A stretch of 64,000 bases of DNA from Sinorhizobium shofinae (GCA_001704765.1 MBFK01000093.1:176022-240021); one strand, 5' to 3'; shown: positions 25,212 through 35,696, numbered from the stretch's first letter. The notes: generated by a model not told the origin, from the letters alone. A program made the numbers and translations.

Positions 25212-25655
25212 GTGCGCATAATCGCAAAGGGCGTTGCAGTCGCCGCAATTCTTGCCGCCTTCACCGGTACCGCATTCGCCGCCGACTTCGAGGTTCATAT
25301 GTTGAATAAGGGCGCGGAAGGGTCGATGGTATTCGAGCCGGCATTCGTCAAGGTCAATCCGGGCGACAGCGTCACTTTCGTGCCGACCGACAAAGGGCAC
25401 AATGTCGAGACCATCAAGGATATGATTCCCGACGGCGCCACGCCCTTCAAGGGCAAGATGAACGAGACATACAAGGTGACGTTCGACGCACCCGGAGTCT
25501 ACGGCGTCAAATGCACTCCGCACGTCGGCATGGGGATGGTCGGCGTCGTGGTCGTTGGCGACGCGCCCGCCAATGTCGAGAAGGTCAAGGGCATCAAATT
25601 GCCGAAGAAGGCTCAGGAGCGCCTCGACGCAGCCCTCGCTGCCGCGCTTCAGTAG
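25212..25655 (+). CDS. Pseudoazurin
   Basis: A 147-residue periplasmic blue copper protein starting at GTG 25212. A Sec signal ends at AFA-ADFEV. Copper ligands are His in DKGHNVE and Cys, His and Met in [12 protein letters not shown]. It is the likely electron donor to NirK. An AAGGAGAA ribosome site precedes the GTG. Followed by a terminator. Confidence 0.95.
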   Translation: MRIIAKGVAVAAILAAFTGTAFAADFEVHMLNKGAEGSMVFEPAFVKVNPGDSVTFVPTDKGHNVETIKDMIPDGATPFKGKMNETYKVTFDAPGVYGVKCTPHVGMGMVGVVVVGDAPANVEKVKGIKLPKKAQERLDAALAAALQ

Positions 25656-25687
25656 TCAATTGGCAGCGTGCCAAGTGTATAATGGGT

Positions 25688-25724
25688 CCCGGCGTAATAT
25701 AACCTAAGTGCGCCGGGCCTTCTT
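25688..25724 (+). terminator. Probable terminator after pseudoazurin
   Basis: Stem CCCGGCG/CGCCGGG with a 16-base loop, extended by GG/CC with a bulged T, followed by TTCTT. An AT-rich stretch (25725-25790) then leads to the nap promoter. Confidence 0.5.
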
Positions 25725-25792
25725 AAGGAAGCAAATTGGTTTTTTATATATTTTCAATAGGGGAGATTCTTCGTTCCGCCACTGCCAGTAAT

Positions 25793-25806
25793 TGACGAAA
25801 ATCAAT
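25793..25806 (+). promoter_or_regulatory. FixK/FNR-type dyad upstream of nap operon
   Basis: TTGACGAAAATCAA flanked by A and TT. Centre about 119 bases before napE; predicted start near 25841 and a leader of about 77 bases. Belongs to the aTTG...CAA(non-A) class. Confidence 0.7.
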
Positions 25807-25917
25807 TCGAGAAGCGCAGAAATATCAAATGGATGAATTATTTGGACCTTCCCTTTATTTTTGTTTTCACCGCGCTAGACTTTTGAAAGGCGCATGCGTT
25901 CGAGGAGGAGGCGCAAG

Positions 25918-26103
25918 ATGCCTGATGTCGATCGGACCACGGCGGGCCCATTGCGGTCGCAGCGGAGAACCGAGTTCGTTACCTTTCTCGTGTTGGCGTT
26001 CGGCATCTGGCCGATCGTAGCCGTGGGCGTCGTCGGTGCCTACGGATTTCTCGTTTGGATGTTCCAGCTCGTCTTCGGACCACCCGGTCCGCCAGTGCAT
26101 TGA
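25918..26103 (+). CDS. napE: NapE, small membrane protein of the periplasmic nitrate reductase operon
   Basis: A 61-residue protein with one long hydrophobic segment (residues about 20-52; VTFLVLAFGIWPIVAVGVVG...) and an FGPPGPP tail typical of NapE. GGAGGAGG precedes the ATG. First gene of napEFDABC, with napF 7 bases after its stop. Its role is unknown. Confidence 0.88.
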   Translation: MPDVDRTTAGPLRSQRRTEFVTFLVLAFGIWPIVAVGVVGAYGFLVWMFQLVFGPPGPPVH

Positions 26104-26110
26104 GGGTGGC

Positions 26111-26611
26111 ATGGGTGAGGGCATCTACATATCAAGGCGGAATTTTCTGCGCGGTCGTTACGAGGGGCGAGGTCAACGTGTCTGTCCCCCCGGGGCTACC
26201 GCCGCGAGCCTCGAAGCCTGCACGGGGTGCGGTAGATGTGTCGACGCCTGTCCGACGCACATCATCCAGCTGATCGCAGATCGCCCCGCGCTCGATTTCT
26301 CCGTCGCGGAGTGCACGTTCTGCGGCCAATGCGCGGAACTCTGTCCCGAGCCGGTTTTCACCGGCCGGCCACAGCACTTCCCACACGTCGCGATGATCGG
26401 CGAGAGTTGTCTCGCAAGGAATCACACCGATTGCCAGGCCTGTCGCGATGCCTGTCCGACCGAGGCGATCCGGTTCCGTCCGCGTGCCGGCGGACCGTTC
26501 TTGCCCGAGCTCAGGGAAGAGGCCTGCACCGGCTGCGGCGCCTGTCTTGCCGTCTGCCCTGTCGCGGCCATCGGCCTTCGTGAAGTCAGAGGGGAGAGCG
26601 TGCATGTCTGA
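26111..26611 (+). CDS. napF: Ferredoxin-type protein NapF
   Basis: A 166-residue cytoplasmic iron-sulfur protein with cluster motifs CTGCGRCVDACP, CTFCGQCAELCP, CQACRDACP and CTGCGACLAVCP. NapF helps mature NapA before Tat export. The start MGEGIYISRRNFLRGRY contains the RRNFLRG element common in NapF. Its last eight bases overlap napD. Confidence 0.92.
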   Translation: MGEGIYISRRNFLRGRYEGRGQRVCPPGATAASLEACTGCGRCVDACPTHIIQLIADRPALDFSVAECTFCGQCAELCPEPVFTGRPQHFPHVAMIGESCLARNHTDCQACRDACPTEAIRFRPRAGGPFLPELREEACTGCGACLAVCPVAAIGLREVRGESVHV

Positions 26612-26891
26612 TCCGAGCGCGCCCTATCACATCTCGAGCGCCGTCGTTGTGGCATTACCGCATATGCAGGAGCGCGTCGTCGCTCAACTTGCCGAGATGC
26701 CGAACGTCGAGGTGTACGCGCATGAGGCGGGAAAGATCGTCGTCGTGATCGAGGGCACGAGCACCGGGATGCTCGGCGAAAGCCTTTCGCGCATCGCGGT
26801 GCTTGAGGGCGTGGTGGCAGCCAACATGGTTTTTGAGCATGTCGAAACTCAAGGAGAGATCGGCCATGACCGGCGAACTGACGCGGCGTGA
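26604..26891 (+). CDS. napD: NapD, nitrate reductase assembly chaperone
   Basis: A 95-residue NapD-family protein: [44 protein letters not shown]. It binds the Tat signal of NapA. The start overlaps napF and the 3' end overlaps napA by 26 bases, indicating translational coupling. Confidence 0.9.
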   Translation: MSDPSAPYHISSAVVVALPHMQERVVAQLAEMPNVEVYAHEAGKIVVVIEGTSTGMLGESLSRIAVLEGVVAANMVFEHVETQGEIGHDRRTDAA

Positions 26892-29370
26892 AATCTTGAA
26901 GGCGCATGCCGCCGGCATCGCCGCAGCCACTGCGGGCATTGCGCTTCCCGCCGCGGCGCAACCGGTGCCGGGCGGTGTCGAAGCGCTGCAGATAAAATGG
27001 GCGAAGGCGCCTTGCCGCTTCTGCGGCACCGGCTGCGGCGTCATGGTTGGCGTCAAGGAGGGGCAGGTCGTCGCCACCCACGGCGACATGCAGGCCGAGG
27101 TCAACCGTGGCCTCAACTGCATCAAGGGCTATTTCCTTTCCAAGATCATGTACGGCGCCGACCGGCTGAAAACGCCGCTGATGCGCAAGCGCAACGGCGC
27201 CTATGCCAAGGATGGCGAGTTCGAACCCGTGAGCTGGGACGAAGCCTTCGACGTCATGGCGGAGCAGTGCAAGAAAGTGCTGAAGGAGAAGGGGCCGACC
27301 GCGGTCGGTATGTTCGGCTCCGGGCAATGGACGATCTTCGAAGGCTATGCGGCCACAAAGCTCATGCGCGCCGGCTTCCGCTCCAACAATCTCGATCCCA
27401 ATGCCCGCCACTGTATGGCCTCGGCCGCTGTCGCCTTCATGCGGACCTTCGGCATGGACGAGCCGATGGGCTGTTACGACGATTTCGAACACGCCGATGC
27501 CTTCGTGCTGTGGGGCTCGAACATGGCGGAAATGCACCCGATCCTCTGGACGCGTCTTGCCGATAGGCGGCTCGGGCACGAGCATGTGAAGGTGGCGGTG
27601 CTCTCGACCTTCACCCATCGCAGCATGGATATCGCTGACATTCCGATCGTCTTCAAGCCGGGCACCGATCTCGCGATCCTCAACTACATCGCCAATCACA
27701 TCATTCAGACGGGCCGGGTGAACGAGGATTTCGTCAAGAAGCATACGACCTTCATGGTTGGCGCGACCGACATCGGCTACGGCCTGAGGCCAGACAATCC
27801 GCTTGAGCTCAAGGCGAAGAACGCCAAGGATGCGGCCAAGATGACGCCGAGCGACTTCGAAAGCTTCAAGACTTTCGTTTCGGAATACACGCTCGACAAG
27901 ACCGTCGAACTGACGGGCGTCGAGGCTGGGTTCCTCGAACAATTGGCCGATCTTTATGCCGATCCCAACCGCAAGGTGATGTCTCTTTGGACCATGGGGT
28001 TCAATCAGCACGTGCGCGGCGTCTGGGCCAACCAGATGGTCTACAACCTCCATCTCCTGACCGGAAAGATCTCCGAGCCCGGCAACAGCCCATTCTCGCT
28101 GACCGGCCAGCCTTCGGCCTGCGGGACGGCACGCGAGGTCGGTACCTTCGCCCACCGGCTGCCCGCCGACATGACCGTCGCCAATCCGGAGCACCGCAAG
28201 CACGCCGAGGAGATCTGGCGCATTCCCCATGGTCTCATTCCGGAGAAGCCCGGCTACCACGCCGTCGAGCAGGACCGCATGCTGAAGGACGGCAAGCTCA
28301 ATTTCTATTGGGTTCAGGTCAACAACAACGTCCAGGCGGCTCCCAATACGCAGAACGAGACGTACCAGGGCTACCGCAATCCGGATAATTTCATCATCGT
28401 CTCCGACGTCTATCCGACGATCACCGCAATGAGCGCCGACCTGATCCTTCCGGCCGCCATGTGGGTGGAGAAAGAAGGCGCCTACGGCAATGCCGAGCGC
28501 CGCACCCATGTCTGGCACCAGCTGGTCAATGCGCCCGGAGAGGCACGTTCCGATCTCTGGCAAATGGTGGAATTCTCGAAGCGCTTCACCACCGACGAGG
28601 TCTGGCCGGCCGATATCCTCGACGCCAACCCCGGCTATCGCGGCAAGACCCTCTACGAGGTGCTCTTCAAGAACGGCAATGTTGACCGTTTCCCGGCGAG
28701 CGAAATCAACAGGGAATACGCCAACCGGGAGGCCGAGGCTTTCGGCTTCTACATCCAAAAAGGCCTGTTCGAGGAATATGCATCCTTCGGGCGCGGACAC
28801 GGGCATGACCTGGCGCCCTATGACCGTTACCACGAGGAACGGGGGCTCCGCTGGCCTGTCGTCGATGGCAAGGAGACGCTGTGGCGCTACCGGGAGGGCT
28901 ATGATCCCTATGTGAAGCCGGGGGAGGGCGTGAAGTTCTATGGCCGTCCGGATGGCAAGGCGGTGATCCTTGCCGTTCCCTACGAACCGCCGGCGGAATC
29001 TCCCGACGACGAATACAACATCTGGCTGGTGACGGGCCGCGTACTCGAGCATTGGCATTCGGGCTCGATGACGATGCGGGTGCCGGAGCTCTACAAGGCG
29101 TTCCCCGGTGCCGTTTGCTTCATGAATGCCGGTGACGCCCGCGATCGCGGCATCAACCAGGGCGCCGAGGTGCGGATTGTTTCCCGTCGCGGCGAGATTC
29201 GCGCCCGCGTCGAGACACGCGGCCGCAACCGCATGCCGCCGGGCGTTATCTTCGTACCCTGGTTCGACGCCAGCAAGCTGATCAACAAGGTGACGCTCGA
29301 CGCAACCGATCCCATCTCCAAACAGACGGATTTCAAAAAATGCGCGGTCAAAATCGTCTCTGTCGCATGA
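26866..29370 (+). CDS. napA: Periplasmic nitrate reductase catalytic subunit
   Basis: An 834-residue molybdopterin enzyme reducing nitrate to nitrite. A Tat signal ([12 protein letters not shown]) precedes the 4Fe-4S ligands Cys50, Cys53, Cys57 and Cys85 ([15 protein letters not shown]). Cys183 in [11 protein letters not shown] is the likely Mo ligand. Family blocks such as [25 protein letters not shown] and [14 protein letters not shown] are intact. The stop overlaps the napB start. Confidence 0.97.
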   Translation: MTGELTRREILKAHAAGIAAATAGIALPAAAQPVPGGVEALQIKWAKAPCRFCGTGCGVMVGVKEGQVVATHGDMQAEVNRGLNCIKGYFLSKIMYGADRLKTPLMRKRNGAYAKDGEFEPVSWDEAFDVMAEQCKKVLKEKGPTAVGMFGSGQWTIFEGYAATKLMRAGFRSNNLDPNARHCMASAAVAFMRTFGMDEPMGCYDDFEHADAFVLWGSNMAEMHPILWTRLADRRLGHEHVKVAVLSTFTHRSMDIADIPIVFKPGTDLAILNYIANHIIQTGRVNEDFVKKHTTFMVGATDIGYGLRPDNPLELKAKNAKDAAKMTPSDFESFKTFVSEYTLDKTVELTGVEAGFLEQLADLYADPNRKVMSLWTMGFNQHVRGVWANQMVYNLHLLTGKISEPGNSPFSLTGQPSACGTAREVGTFAHRLPADMTVANPEHRKHAEEIWRIPHGLIPEKPGYHAVEQDRMLKDGKLNFYWVQVNNNVQAAPNTQNETYQGYRNPDNFIIVSDVYPTITAMSADLILPAAMWVEKEGAYGNAERRTHVWHQLVNAPGEARSDLWQMVEFSKRFTTDEVWPADILDANPGYRGKTLYEVLFKNGNVDRFPASEINREYANREAEAFGFYIQKGLFEEYASFGRGHGHDLAPYDRYHEERGLRWPVVDGKETLWRYREGYDPYVKPGEGVKFYGRPDGKAVILAVPYEPPAESPDDEYNIWLVTGRVLEHWHSGSMTMRVPELYKAFPGAVCFMNAGDARDRGINQGAEVRIVSRRGEIRARVETRGRNRMPPGVIFVPWFDASKLINKVTLDATDPISKQTDFKKCAVKIVSVA

Positions 29371-29846
29371 TGAGAAGCCCCGGGTCGTGGCTCGGCGCGC
29401 TGTTGGCGATTCTGTTCGTCGCAACGGGGGCGATAGCCCAGATGGCACCAGGTGAAAGGGCGCCGGAACTCTCCGGGCCGCCGCAGGAGATGGGCGAGAC
29501 GGAGGCGAAGCCGATCCCCAAATGGGTCGTGGACGACGCCCGCAAGGAGCGCGCCTATCCGGACCAGCCGCCGATCATTCCGCATTCCATCGAGGGTTAT
29601 CAGCTTTCGGTCAATACCAACCGGTGCCTTTCCTGCCACAAACGGGAGCTGACGCAAGAGTCGGGCGCGCCGATGATCAGCGTCACGCATTACATGACGC
29701 GCGAAGGCCAGATGCTCGCCGACGTTTCGCCGCGGCGCTATTTCTGCACGGCCTGTCATGTCCCGCAGGCCGATGTGCGTCCGCTCGTCGGCAATACCTT
29801 CAGGGACATGAGCGAGATGGGCGTCAAGCAGGCGGGGAGCGAGTAG
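29367..29846 (+). CDS. napB: Nitrate reductase cytochrome c-type subunit NapB
   Basis: A dihaem cytochrome c of about 159 residues with haem motifs CLSCH and CTACH, plus [18 protein letters not shown] and [12 protein letters not shown] signal peptide ends near AIA-QMA. ATG 29367 overlaps the napA TGA; 29370 and 29340 are alternative starts. It receives electrons from NapC. Confidence 0.94.
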   Translation: MMRSPGSWLGALLAILFVATGAIAQMAPGERAPELSGPPQEMGETEAKPIPKWVVDDARKERAYPDQPPIIPHSIEGYQLSVNTNRCLSCHKRELTQESGAPMISVTHYMTREGQMLADVSPRRYFCTACHVPQADVRPLVGNTFRDMSEMGVKQAGSE

Positions 29847-29849
29847 GTC

Positions 29850-30551
29850 ATGGCTCGGATAAAGCGCGTCCTGCTCTGGGTGTGGAAGGTTCTCACCACG
29901 CCGGCCGCAACCCTCAGCCTCGCCTTCCTGACGCTCGGCGGCTTCGTCGGCGGCGTCGTCTTCTGGGGCGCTTTCAACACCGCGTTGGAGCTTACCAATA
30001 CGGAAACCTTCTGCGTCTCCTGTCATGAGATGCGAACCAACGTCTATGAGGAACTGACGCGCACCATTCATTTCTCCAACCGCTCGGGCGTGCGGGCGTC
30101 CTGCCCAGACTGCCACGTGCCGCATGAATGGACGGACAAGATCGCGCGCAAGATGCAGGCGTCCAAGGAGGTCTGGGGCAAGATCTTCGGAACCATCAAT
30201 ACACGCGAGAAATTCCTCGACCATCGCCTCGAACTTGCCAAACATGAATGGGCGCGGCTCAAGGCTAACGACAGCCTCGAATGCCGCAACTGTCACTCGT
30301 CGGCGGCGATGGACCTTTCCAAGCAGACGCAGCGCGCCGCCGAAATCCATACCCGCTACCTGCTGCCGGGCAAGGCCACCTGCATCGACTGCCACAAAGG
30401 CATTGCCCACGAACTGCCGAACATGCAGGGCGTCGAGCCCGGGTGGAAGCTGCCGCCCGAACTCGAAGGAGAGACTCTCCCCTCCACATCCGCCATCGAT
30501 GACCTGAAGCGGGCGATGAATGACATCCACAGGACAGCCTTTGCAAACTAA
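29850..30551 (+). CDS. napC: Membrane-anchored tetrahaem cytochrome NapC
   Basis: A 233-residue NapC/NirT-family quinol dehydrogenase with an N-terminal membrane helix and four haem motifs: CVSCH, CPDCH, CRNCH and CIDCH. It links the quinol pool, supplied by the ubi genes here, to NapAB. Three bases separate it from napB. No napGH genes are present, as in other rhizobia. Confidence 0.95.
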   Translation: MARIKRVLLWVWKVLTTPAATLSLAFLTLGGFVGGVVFWGAFNTALELTNTETFCVSCHEMRTNVYEELTRTIHFSNRSGVRASCPDCHVPHEWTDKIARKMQASKEVWGKIFGTINTREKFLDHRLELAKHEWARLKANDSLECRNCHSSAAMDLSKQTQRAAEIHTRYLLPGKATCIDCHKGIAHELPNMQGVEPGWKLPPELEGETLPSTSAIDDLKRAMNDIHRTAFAN

Positions 30552-30715
30552 GGCGACCGGCGGCCATGCAATCCTGGGACGATTTGTTCCAGATGGCCGG
30601 ATGGCTGACGGCGTCGACTTGGTCTATGGAAGGTTCGAAAAGGCGCGGCTGGACGCCGTTGTGCCGCGATGTGCGGCGCACAACGACCAATTCGTACCCG
30701 GCGATGGATAACGGA

Positions 30716-32233
30716 ATGCATTCAAAAGGCATCGTGGAGAGGACACGGCCGGGGGGGTCGCTCATCAGGTGGCGGGTCAATCGCGTTTCGGCCTACATTG
30801 TCGCGATTGCGGCCGTGATGAGTGTTCTTGCACTGAGATTGGCGCTACGGGAATTCATTGGCGACAGCATCATTCTCCTTTCATTCCTCCCCGCGATCCT
30901 GGTTACCGCAATGGTCGGCGACCTGAAACAGGTCGCCTTCGCAGTCGGCCTGTCGCTTCTTGGAGCAATCTCTATTCAGCAGATCGAGAGTGGTTCCGGC
31001 CCGAATGTAGGCGAGCTGGTCATCTTCGGCTCGACGGTTTTTCTGATTGTGGTTCTGGGCGAGGTGCTCCAGGCGGCTAGACGCGCCATCGATCGGACGG
31101 AAGCCGTTGTCAGAGCACGTGACGCTCATCTTCGATCGATACTGGACACGGTTCCGGATGCGACTGTGGTCAGTTCCACAAGGGGCACGATCGTCTCCTT
31201 CAACGCCGCCGCCGTCCGGCAGTTCGGATATGCGGAGGAGGAGGTCATCGGCGAAAACCTGCGCATCTTGATGCCGGAACCCTATCGTCACGAGCACGAT
31301 GGATACATGCAGCGATACTTGAAAACCGGCGAGAAGCGCATCATCGGCATTGATCGGGTCGTCGTCGGACGGCGGAAGGATGGATCGACGTTTCCGATGA
31401 AGCTCGCCGTGGGGGAGATGAAATCGGGCGGCGAACGGTTTTTCACGGGCTTTATCCGGGACCTGACTGAGCGGGAGGAGTCAGCCGCACGGCTCGAACA
31501 GATCCAGGCTGAGCTGGCGAGACTGGCCCGTCTCAACGAAATGGGCGAAATGGCATCGACGCTGGCGCATGAGTTGAACCAACCCCTGTCGGCAATCGCA
31601 AACTACGCCCATGGCTGTACGAGACTGTTGCGCGACATGGACGATAGCGTCGCAACGAGAATGCGCGGAGCCCTGGAGGAGATTGCGAGCCAGTCCCTGC
31701 GCGCCGGGCAGATCATCAAGCACCTCAGGGAATTCGTCACGAAAGGCGAAACGGAAAAGGCGCCCGAAGACATCCGCAAACTGGTGGAGGAAGCCGGCGC
31801 GCTGGCGCTGGTCGGTTCCCGCGAGGGCGGCGTCAGAACCGTGTTCGAATATATGCCCGGTGCCGAGATGGTGATGGTTGATCGCGTTCAGGTCCAACAG
31901 GTCCTCATCAACCTGATGCGCAATGCCATCGAGGCGATGCGTCATGCCGAGCGTCGTGAACTTACAATCCGCACGATGCCCGCCGATGCGGGCGAGGTCG
32001 CCGTCGTCGTGGAAGACACAGGCGGAGGCATTCCGGAGGAAATTGCCGGGCAGCTCTTCAAACCGTTTGTCACGACCAAGGCAAGCGGAATGGGCATCGG
32101 CCTTTCGATCTCGAAGCGTATCGTCGAAGCTCATGGCGGTGAGATGACGGTCTCGAAAAATGCGGCTGGTGGAGCTACTTTCCGGTTCACGCTTCCCGCC
32201 TATTTGGATGAACGGATCAATGCAAATGACTGA
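30716..32233 (+). CDS. fixL: Oxygen-sensing histidine kinase FixL
   Basis: A haem-PAS sensor kinase with N-terminal membrane helices, a PAS domain ([13 protein letters not shown] ... [20 protein letters not shown]), H-box ([14 protein letters not shown]), N-box and G-box ([10 protein letters not shown]). With ATG 30716 the protein is 505 residues, the haem-ligand His is residue 194 and the phosphorylated His is residue 285, exactly the S. meliloti numbering. This decides the start over ATG 30704 and 30566. Under low O2 it phosphorylates FixJ. fixJ overlaps its end by 8 bases. Confidence 0.96.
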   Translation: MHSKGIVERTRPGGSLIRWRVNRVSAYIVAIAAVMSVLALRLALREFIGDSIILLSFLPAILVTAMVGDLKQVAFAVGLSLLGAISIQQIESGSGPNVGELVIFGSTVFLIVVLGEVLQAARRAIDRTEAVVRARDAHLRSILDTVPDATVVSSTRGTIVSFNAAAVRQFGYAEEEVIGENLRILMPEPYRHEHDGYMQRYLKTGEKRIIGIDRVVVGRRKDGSTFPMKLAVGEMKSGGERFFTGFIRDLTEREESAARLEQIQAELARLARLNEMGEMASTLAHELNQPLSAIANYAHGCTRLLRDMDDSVATRMRGALEEIASQSLRAGQIIKHLREFVTKGETEKAPEDIRKLVEEAGALALVGSREGGVRTVFEYMPGAEMVMVDRVQVQQVLINLMRNAIEAMRHAERRELTIRTMPADAGEVAVVVEDTGGGIPEEIAGQLFKPFVTTKASGMGIGLSISKRIVEAHGGEMTVSKNAAGGATFRFTLPAYLDERINAND

Positions 32234-32840
32234 CTACACCGTGCACATTGTTGATGACGAAGAGCCGGTCAGGAAGTCGCTTGCCTTCATGCTGACGATG
32301 AACGGCTTCGCTGTGAAAATGCATCAAACGGCAGAGGCCTTCCTCGCTTTCGCGCCGAGCGTCCGCAATGGAATTCTCGTAACGGATCTCAGAATGCCGG
32401 AGATGTCCGGCGTCGATCTCATTCGCCGTCTCGGCGATCAGAAAATCAGGATACCGTCCATTGTGATCACCGGACACGGCGATGTGCCGATGGCGGTCGA
32501 GGCCATGAAAGCGGGAGCATTGGACTTTATCGAGAAACCCTTCGAAGACTCCGTGATCATCGAGGCGATCGAAAGGGCGTCCCAACAGCTGAACGTCGTC
32601 GATTTCGACGGGGACGAAATCGACGACGTTCAGGGGCGCCTTCATACGCTCAGCGAGAGAGAACGCCAGGTGCTTTCGGCTGTGGTCGCCGGTTTGCCGA
32701 ACAAATCGATCGCCTATGACCTGGACATCAGCCCCCGCACGGTCGAGGTGCACCGCGCCAATGTCATGGCCAAGATGAAGGCAAAAAACCTCCCGCATCT
32801 CGTTCGCATGGCTCTCGCGGCGGGTTTCGGGCCTTCGTAG
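32226..32840 (+). CDS. fixJ: Response regulator FixJ
   Basis: A 204-residue NarL-type regulator. The receiver has DDEEPVRKS, the phospho-acceptor Asp in [12 protein letters not shown] and FIEKPF; the C-terminal LuxR-type helix-turn-helix reads [40 protein letters not shown]. Near identical in length and sequence to S. meliloti FixJ. It overlaps fixL and activates fixK. Confidence 0.96.
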   Translation: MTDYTVHIVDDEEPVRKSLAFMLTMNGFAVKMHQTAEAFLAFAPSVRNGILVTDLRMPEMSGVDLIRRLGDQKIRIPSIVITGHGDVPMAVEAMKAGALDFIEKPFEDSVIIEAIERASQQLNVVDFDGDEIDDVQGRLHTLSERERQVLSAVVAGLPNKSIAYDLDISPRTVEVHRANVMAKMKAKNLPHLVRMALAAGFGPS

Positions 32841-32850
32841 TTCTAAAGTA

Positions 32851-32864
32851 TTGATCTCGCGCAA
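32851..32864 (+). promoter_or_regulatory. FixK-type dyad upstream of fixT
   Basis: TTGATCTCGCGCAA, flanked by A and T, lies just behind fixJ. Centre 88 bases before the fixT GTG; predicted leader about 46 bases. In S. meliloti fixT is FixK-activated, which fits. Confidence 0.72.
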
Positions 32865-32944
32865 TGCGTCGCCTTCTCACAGGCATTTAGATGACCGCCT
32901 ATCGGCGGGCATGTGCACGCCAGTTTTGCGCAGGACCGTACGTT

Positions 32945-33286
32945 GTGGCTGACAAAAGCATTGTCGTCGTTGCACCAGATCATGGCCTCCGGCGGTCCCT
33001 GGCGTTCGCGCTCGAGGTCGAGGGATATTCGACCGAGTCCTACGACGCCTTGTGGAAGGCCGAAGGTTCCTCAACGGCCTCGCTTTGCACCATCGTCGAC
33101 GATGAGATATTGAAGTCCGAGGCGCAAGCCGCGCGAATCCTGCAGGATAGTGGAAGCCGAATCATCCTGCTCGTCGACGGAATGTCTGCATTTCGCGAAC
33201 ATGCCGGTACCATCATTCTGACAAAGCCGATCAGCGGTTCTGATCTCTTGGGAGTTGTGAACGGCCTGGCTGCGGTGGCGAGATAG
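32945..33286 (+). CDS. fixT: FixT-like inhibitor of FixL (degenerate receiver)
   Basis: About 113 residues resembling a receiver domain that lacks its acidic pocket: KSIVVVAPDHGLRRSLAFALEVEGYS replaces the usual DDE motif, while a C-terminal TKPIS element keeps the receiver Lys. In S. meliloti FixT lies between fixJ and fixK, mimics a receiver and blocks FixL autophosphorylation. Location, size and FixK-type box fit. GTG 32945 has AGGA about 10 bases upstream; ATG 32891 would add a Cys/Arg-rich N-terminus. Confidence 0.75.
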   Translation: MADKSIVVVAPDHGLRRSLAFALEVEGYSTESYDALWKAEGSSTASLCTIVDDEILKSEAQAARILQDSGSRIILLVDGMSAFREHAGTIILTKPISGSDLLGVVNGLAAVAR

Positions 33287-33324
33287 CCGGAGGAAGCGCG
33301 GGCAGAAGCCTTCTCGTACCGCTC

Positions 33325-33340
33325 TAAGTAGTTTCCCTTA
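33325..33340 (+). promoter_or_regulatory. Probable FixJ-binding site upstream of fixK
   Basis: TAAGTAGTTTCCCTTA lies about 72-87 bases before the fixK ATG. It resembles the GTA(A/G)TTT(C/A)CCTTA-like element I recall for FixJ-activated promoters. The rest of the 33287-33411 gap shows no gene. Confidence 0.55.
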
Positions 33341-33411
33341 GTGAGCTAACCGAATTTATCGCCGAGCCGTGAATTGGCAATCTTTCCCCGAAACGATCAA
33401 GGGGACAAGAG

Positions 33412-34050
33412 ATGTACGCCGCTTCACAGCCCGCAGAGCAAAGCTTCCAGTCGTCGGACAGCGTCACAAGCGCGTCAATTCCGGGACCTCATCTTGTTAC
33501 AACATACAAGTCCGGCCGAGAGATCTACGCAGAAGGCGATGCCGTTGAAAAATGCTACCAGGTCGCCACTGGAGCGGTGCGCGTCTACCGCCTGCTGTCG
33601 GACGGGCGGCGACAGGTCGTCTCCTTTCACCTGGCGGGGGAGATGTTCGGCTTTGAGGCAGGCGCCGAGCATCGCTTCTTTGCCCAGGCAATCACCGAGA
33701 CAAGATTGGCCGTTTTTGGCCGGCGTCCGATGCAGGAATATTCGCGCGAGCTCCTCGCTCTTGCCTTGACCGGCCTGGCGCGCGCCCAGGAGCACCTTCT
33801 GGTTATCGGAAGGCAATGTGCGGTGGAACGCATCGCCGCATTCCTATTGGACCTGTCGAACCGCCAGGGAGGCATTCGGCAGCTGCGATTGCCGATGTCG
33901 CGGCAAGACATTGCGGACTATCTCGGCCTCACGATCGAGACGGTATCGCGCGTCATGACCAAACTGAAAGACCGAAGCGTCATAGCGTTACGGGACGCAA
34001 GAACGGTCGATATCATGCGACCAGACGCTCTGCGCTCGCTTTGCAACTGA
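33412..34050 (+). CDS. fixK: Crp/Fnr family regulator FixK
   Basis: A 212-residue regulator with a sensor domain (SGREIYAEGDAVEKCYQVATGAVRVYRLLSDGRRQ) and winged helix (MSRQDIADYLGLTIETVSRVMTKLKD). It keeps the E-T-V-S-R recognition motif that reads TTGAT half sites and lacks FNR cluster cysteines. It is transcribed behind a probable FixJ site and likely drives fixT, nap, usp and the copper operon here. Convergent with copCD. Confidence 0.95.
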   Translation: MYAASQPAEQSFQSSDSVTSASIPGPHLVTTYKSGREIYAEGDAVEKCYQVATGAVRVYRLLSDGRRQVVSFHLAGEMFGFEAGAEHRFFAQAITETRLAVFGRRPMQEYSRELLALALTGLARAQEHLLVIGRQCAVERIAAFLLDLSNRQGGIRQLRLPMSRQDIADYLGLTIETVSRVMTKLKDRSVIALRDARTVDIMRPDALRSLCN

Positions 34051-34064
34051 GGCATTGAAGCCTC

Positions 34065-35696
34065 TCAGGGGCGAATATCAGCCTCGCCTTCGAGCCTCGC
34101 GAGCTCGAAGTCGGAAATCAGTATGTCGACCCGCACATGCCATGTACCGGGCAGGGGGATGATGATTTGGTCGATGCGCCAATTCGCTTCCGCGGCTCGC
34201 CGTGCGGGCCGGCGGATCGATTCGACGCCAGACGACGGTTGGGAAAGAACGAGCGTGACCTCCTTGGCGTTCAGCGCCCCGAAGTCGCCACTCAATAGGT
34301 CGATGGATGCTTCGACCTGCCCCGCGCTTCCCGGCGAGAGTTGGACATTTGCCATTGCTTTGTCTGTGTGAATATGGACGACCGCCGGCTTGGCGGCGGC
34401 GATCGCCAAAGCGCGCGGCGGCGGCGTGAACCGCCATGCAGCGGCCACTCCGAAGATCAAGACGACGATCGCAGTTTCGGCGGCGATCGACCCCACAAGG
34501 CGCCCCATTGCCGAAGGGTCCTGGTGCTCGGCCGGCTTCGTCAACCGCCAGCGGTTGAATGCGGCCAGCGCGAAGACCGGGACGAGCAAAGCCAGTTTGA
34601 CGAGGAACACCTCCCCGTAGGCGGTCTCAAACAATGCCGAAGGTTTCTGGACCTGGACCACACTCAGCAGCATGCCGGTGACGACAAGGCAGGCGAGCAC
34701 AAGCGGAATCGTTCCGGAGAAGCGGCGAAGCATGCCTCTACACGTTGGCGTGCGGCGTTCGAGCGCCAATCCAAGCGGGATCAGCGCTCCTGTCCAGAAC
34801 GCGACGGCGATGCCGTGAAGGAAAACTGTTGATCGTGCGAGCCATTGCGGCTCGGCGGCGCCGGCATGGCCGCTTAGGGCAAGCGCCAGACCCGTTCCCG
34901 CGAGTGTCGCCAGGGAAAGCGGGCGCCCGCGGCCGCCTTTTGCGGCAAGCGCGAAGATGGCGATCACCGAGGCAAGGAAGGCAACGATAGCGGTCCGGCC
35001 AAAGCTCGTGTTCATTCCCGCTTGCCAGGCCGCTAAATCCGAGATCCGTCCGAGCGGAACGGCGAGAGCATCGAGCCCTTGGAAGCCGACCGACAGCGTC
35101 CCTCCGACCAGCCCAATGCCGAGGAGCACGAGAGTTGCGAGGGATCCGGAGCGCTCGCCCCGTCCAAGCCATGTCACGGCAAACGACCCGCCGATTCCGA
35201 GAAAGAGGCCGAGATAGAGGGCGATCTTCGCCAACCAGACTGCTGTGCGGACGGGCCAATCGATCTTTCCAGTGGCTTCGGGAGGCGTTGCGCTCGGCGT
35301 TCCGATCGAGAAGACGACGGAGCCGCCGACCGGATGCCCATCTTCGGAGATTGCACGCCAGCTCAGCACATGCGTTTTCCGGGCGAGATCGTGCGGAAGC
35401 TCGATTTCCAGCGTTCGGTCGCGCAGCACGAAATGTTCGAGGCTGAAGCTCGATCCGTCCGGCTTGACCAGTCTGAGCGTGAGCGGCGAAATCGGCTCAC
35501 TGAAGGTCATGGAGAACGTCGCAGGCGCCTCCGCGAGCACGGCATTGTCGGCTGGGCTGGTCTCGATGAGCGAAGCATGGGCAAAGGCCGCAACAGCAAT
35601 CCAGAACCAGGCGGAACAGGCAAGCATCACCATGGCCGGGATGCGAGCCCAGCGAGGTCGGCGTCCGTTCAAGCGTGGCTGGCGTGCAGCGACCAT
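34065..35696 (-). CDS. CopC-CopD fusion, copper handling membrane protein
   Basis: A 543-residue protein. After a signal segment (cut near AFA-HASLIE) comes a CopC domain whose mature N-terminal His and the EDGHPVGGSVVF motif are copper ligands. A CopD domain with about eight membrane helices follows (WPVRTAVWLAKIALYLGLFLGIGG ... LHGIAVAFWTGALIPLGLAL). A C-terminal periplasmic beta-rich part contains HIHTDKAMANVQL. Similar fusions (YcnJ type) take up copper. Last gene of the DUF2946-YcnI-CopCD operon. Confidence 0.9.
   Translation of the reverse strand: MVAARQPRLNGRRPRWARIPAMVMLACSAWFWIAVAAFAHASLIETSPADNAVLAEAPATFSMTFSEPISPLTLRLVKPDGSSFSLEHFVLRDRTLEIELPHDLARKTHVLSWRAISEDGHPVGGSVVFSIGTPSATPPEATGKIDWPVRTAVWLAKIALYLGLFLGIGGSFAVTWLGRGERSGSLATLVLLGIGLVGGTLSVGFQGLDALAVPLGRISDLAAWQAGMNTSFGRTAIVAFLASVIAIFALAAKGGRGRPLSLATLAGTGLALALSGHAGAAEPQWLARSTVFLHGIAVAFWTGALIPLGLALERRTPTCRGMLRRFSGTIPLVLACLVVTGMLLSVVQVQKPSALFETAYGEVFLVKLALLVPVFALAAFNRWRLTKPAEHQDPSAMGRLVGSIAAETAIVVLIFGVAAAWRFTPPPRALAIAAAKPAVVHIHTDKAMANVQLSPGSAGQVEASIDLLSGDFGALNAKEVTLVLSQPSSGVESIRRPARRAAEANWRIDQIIIPLPGTWHVRVDILISDFELARLEGEADIRP

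Noticed and set aside
26422..29448. 1008-residue minus-strand frame over napA
   Set aside because: Antisense shadow of napA caused by high third-position GC; no family-like sequence.
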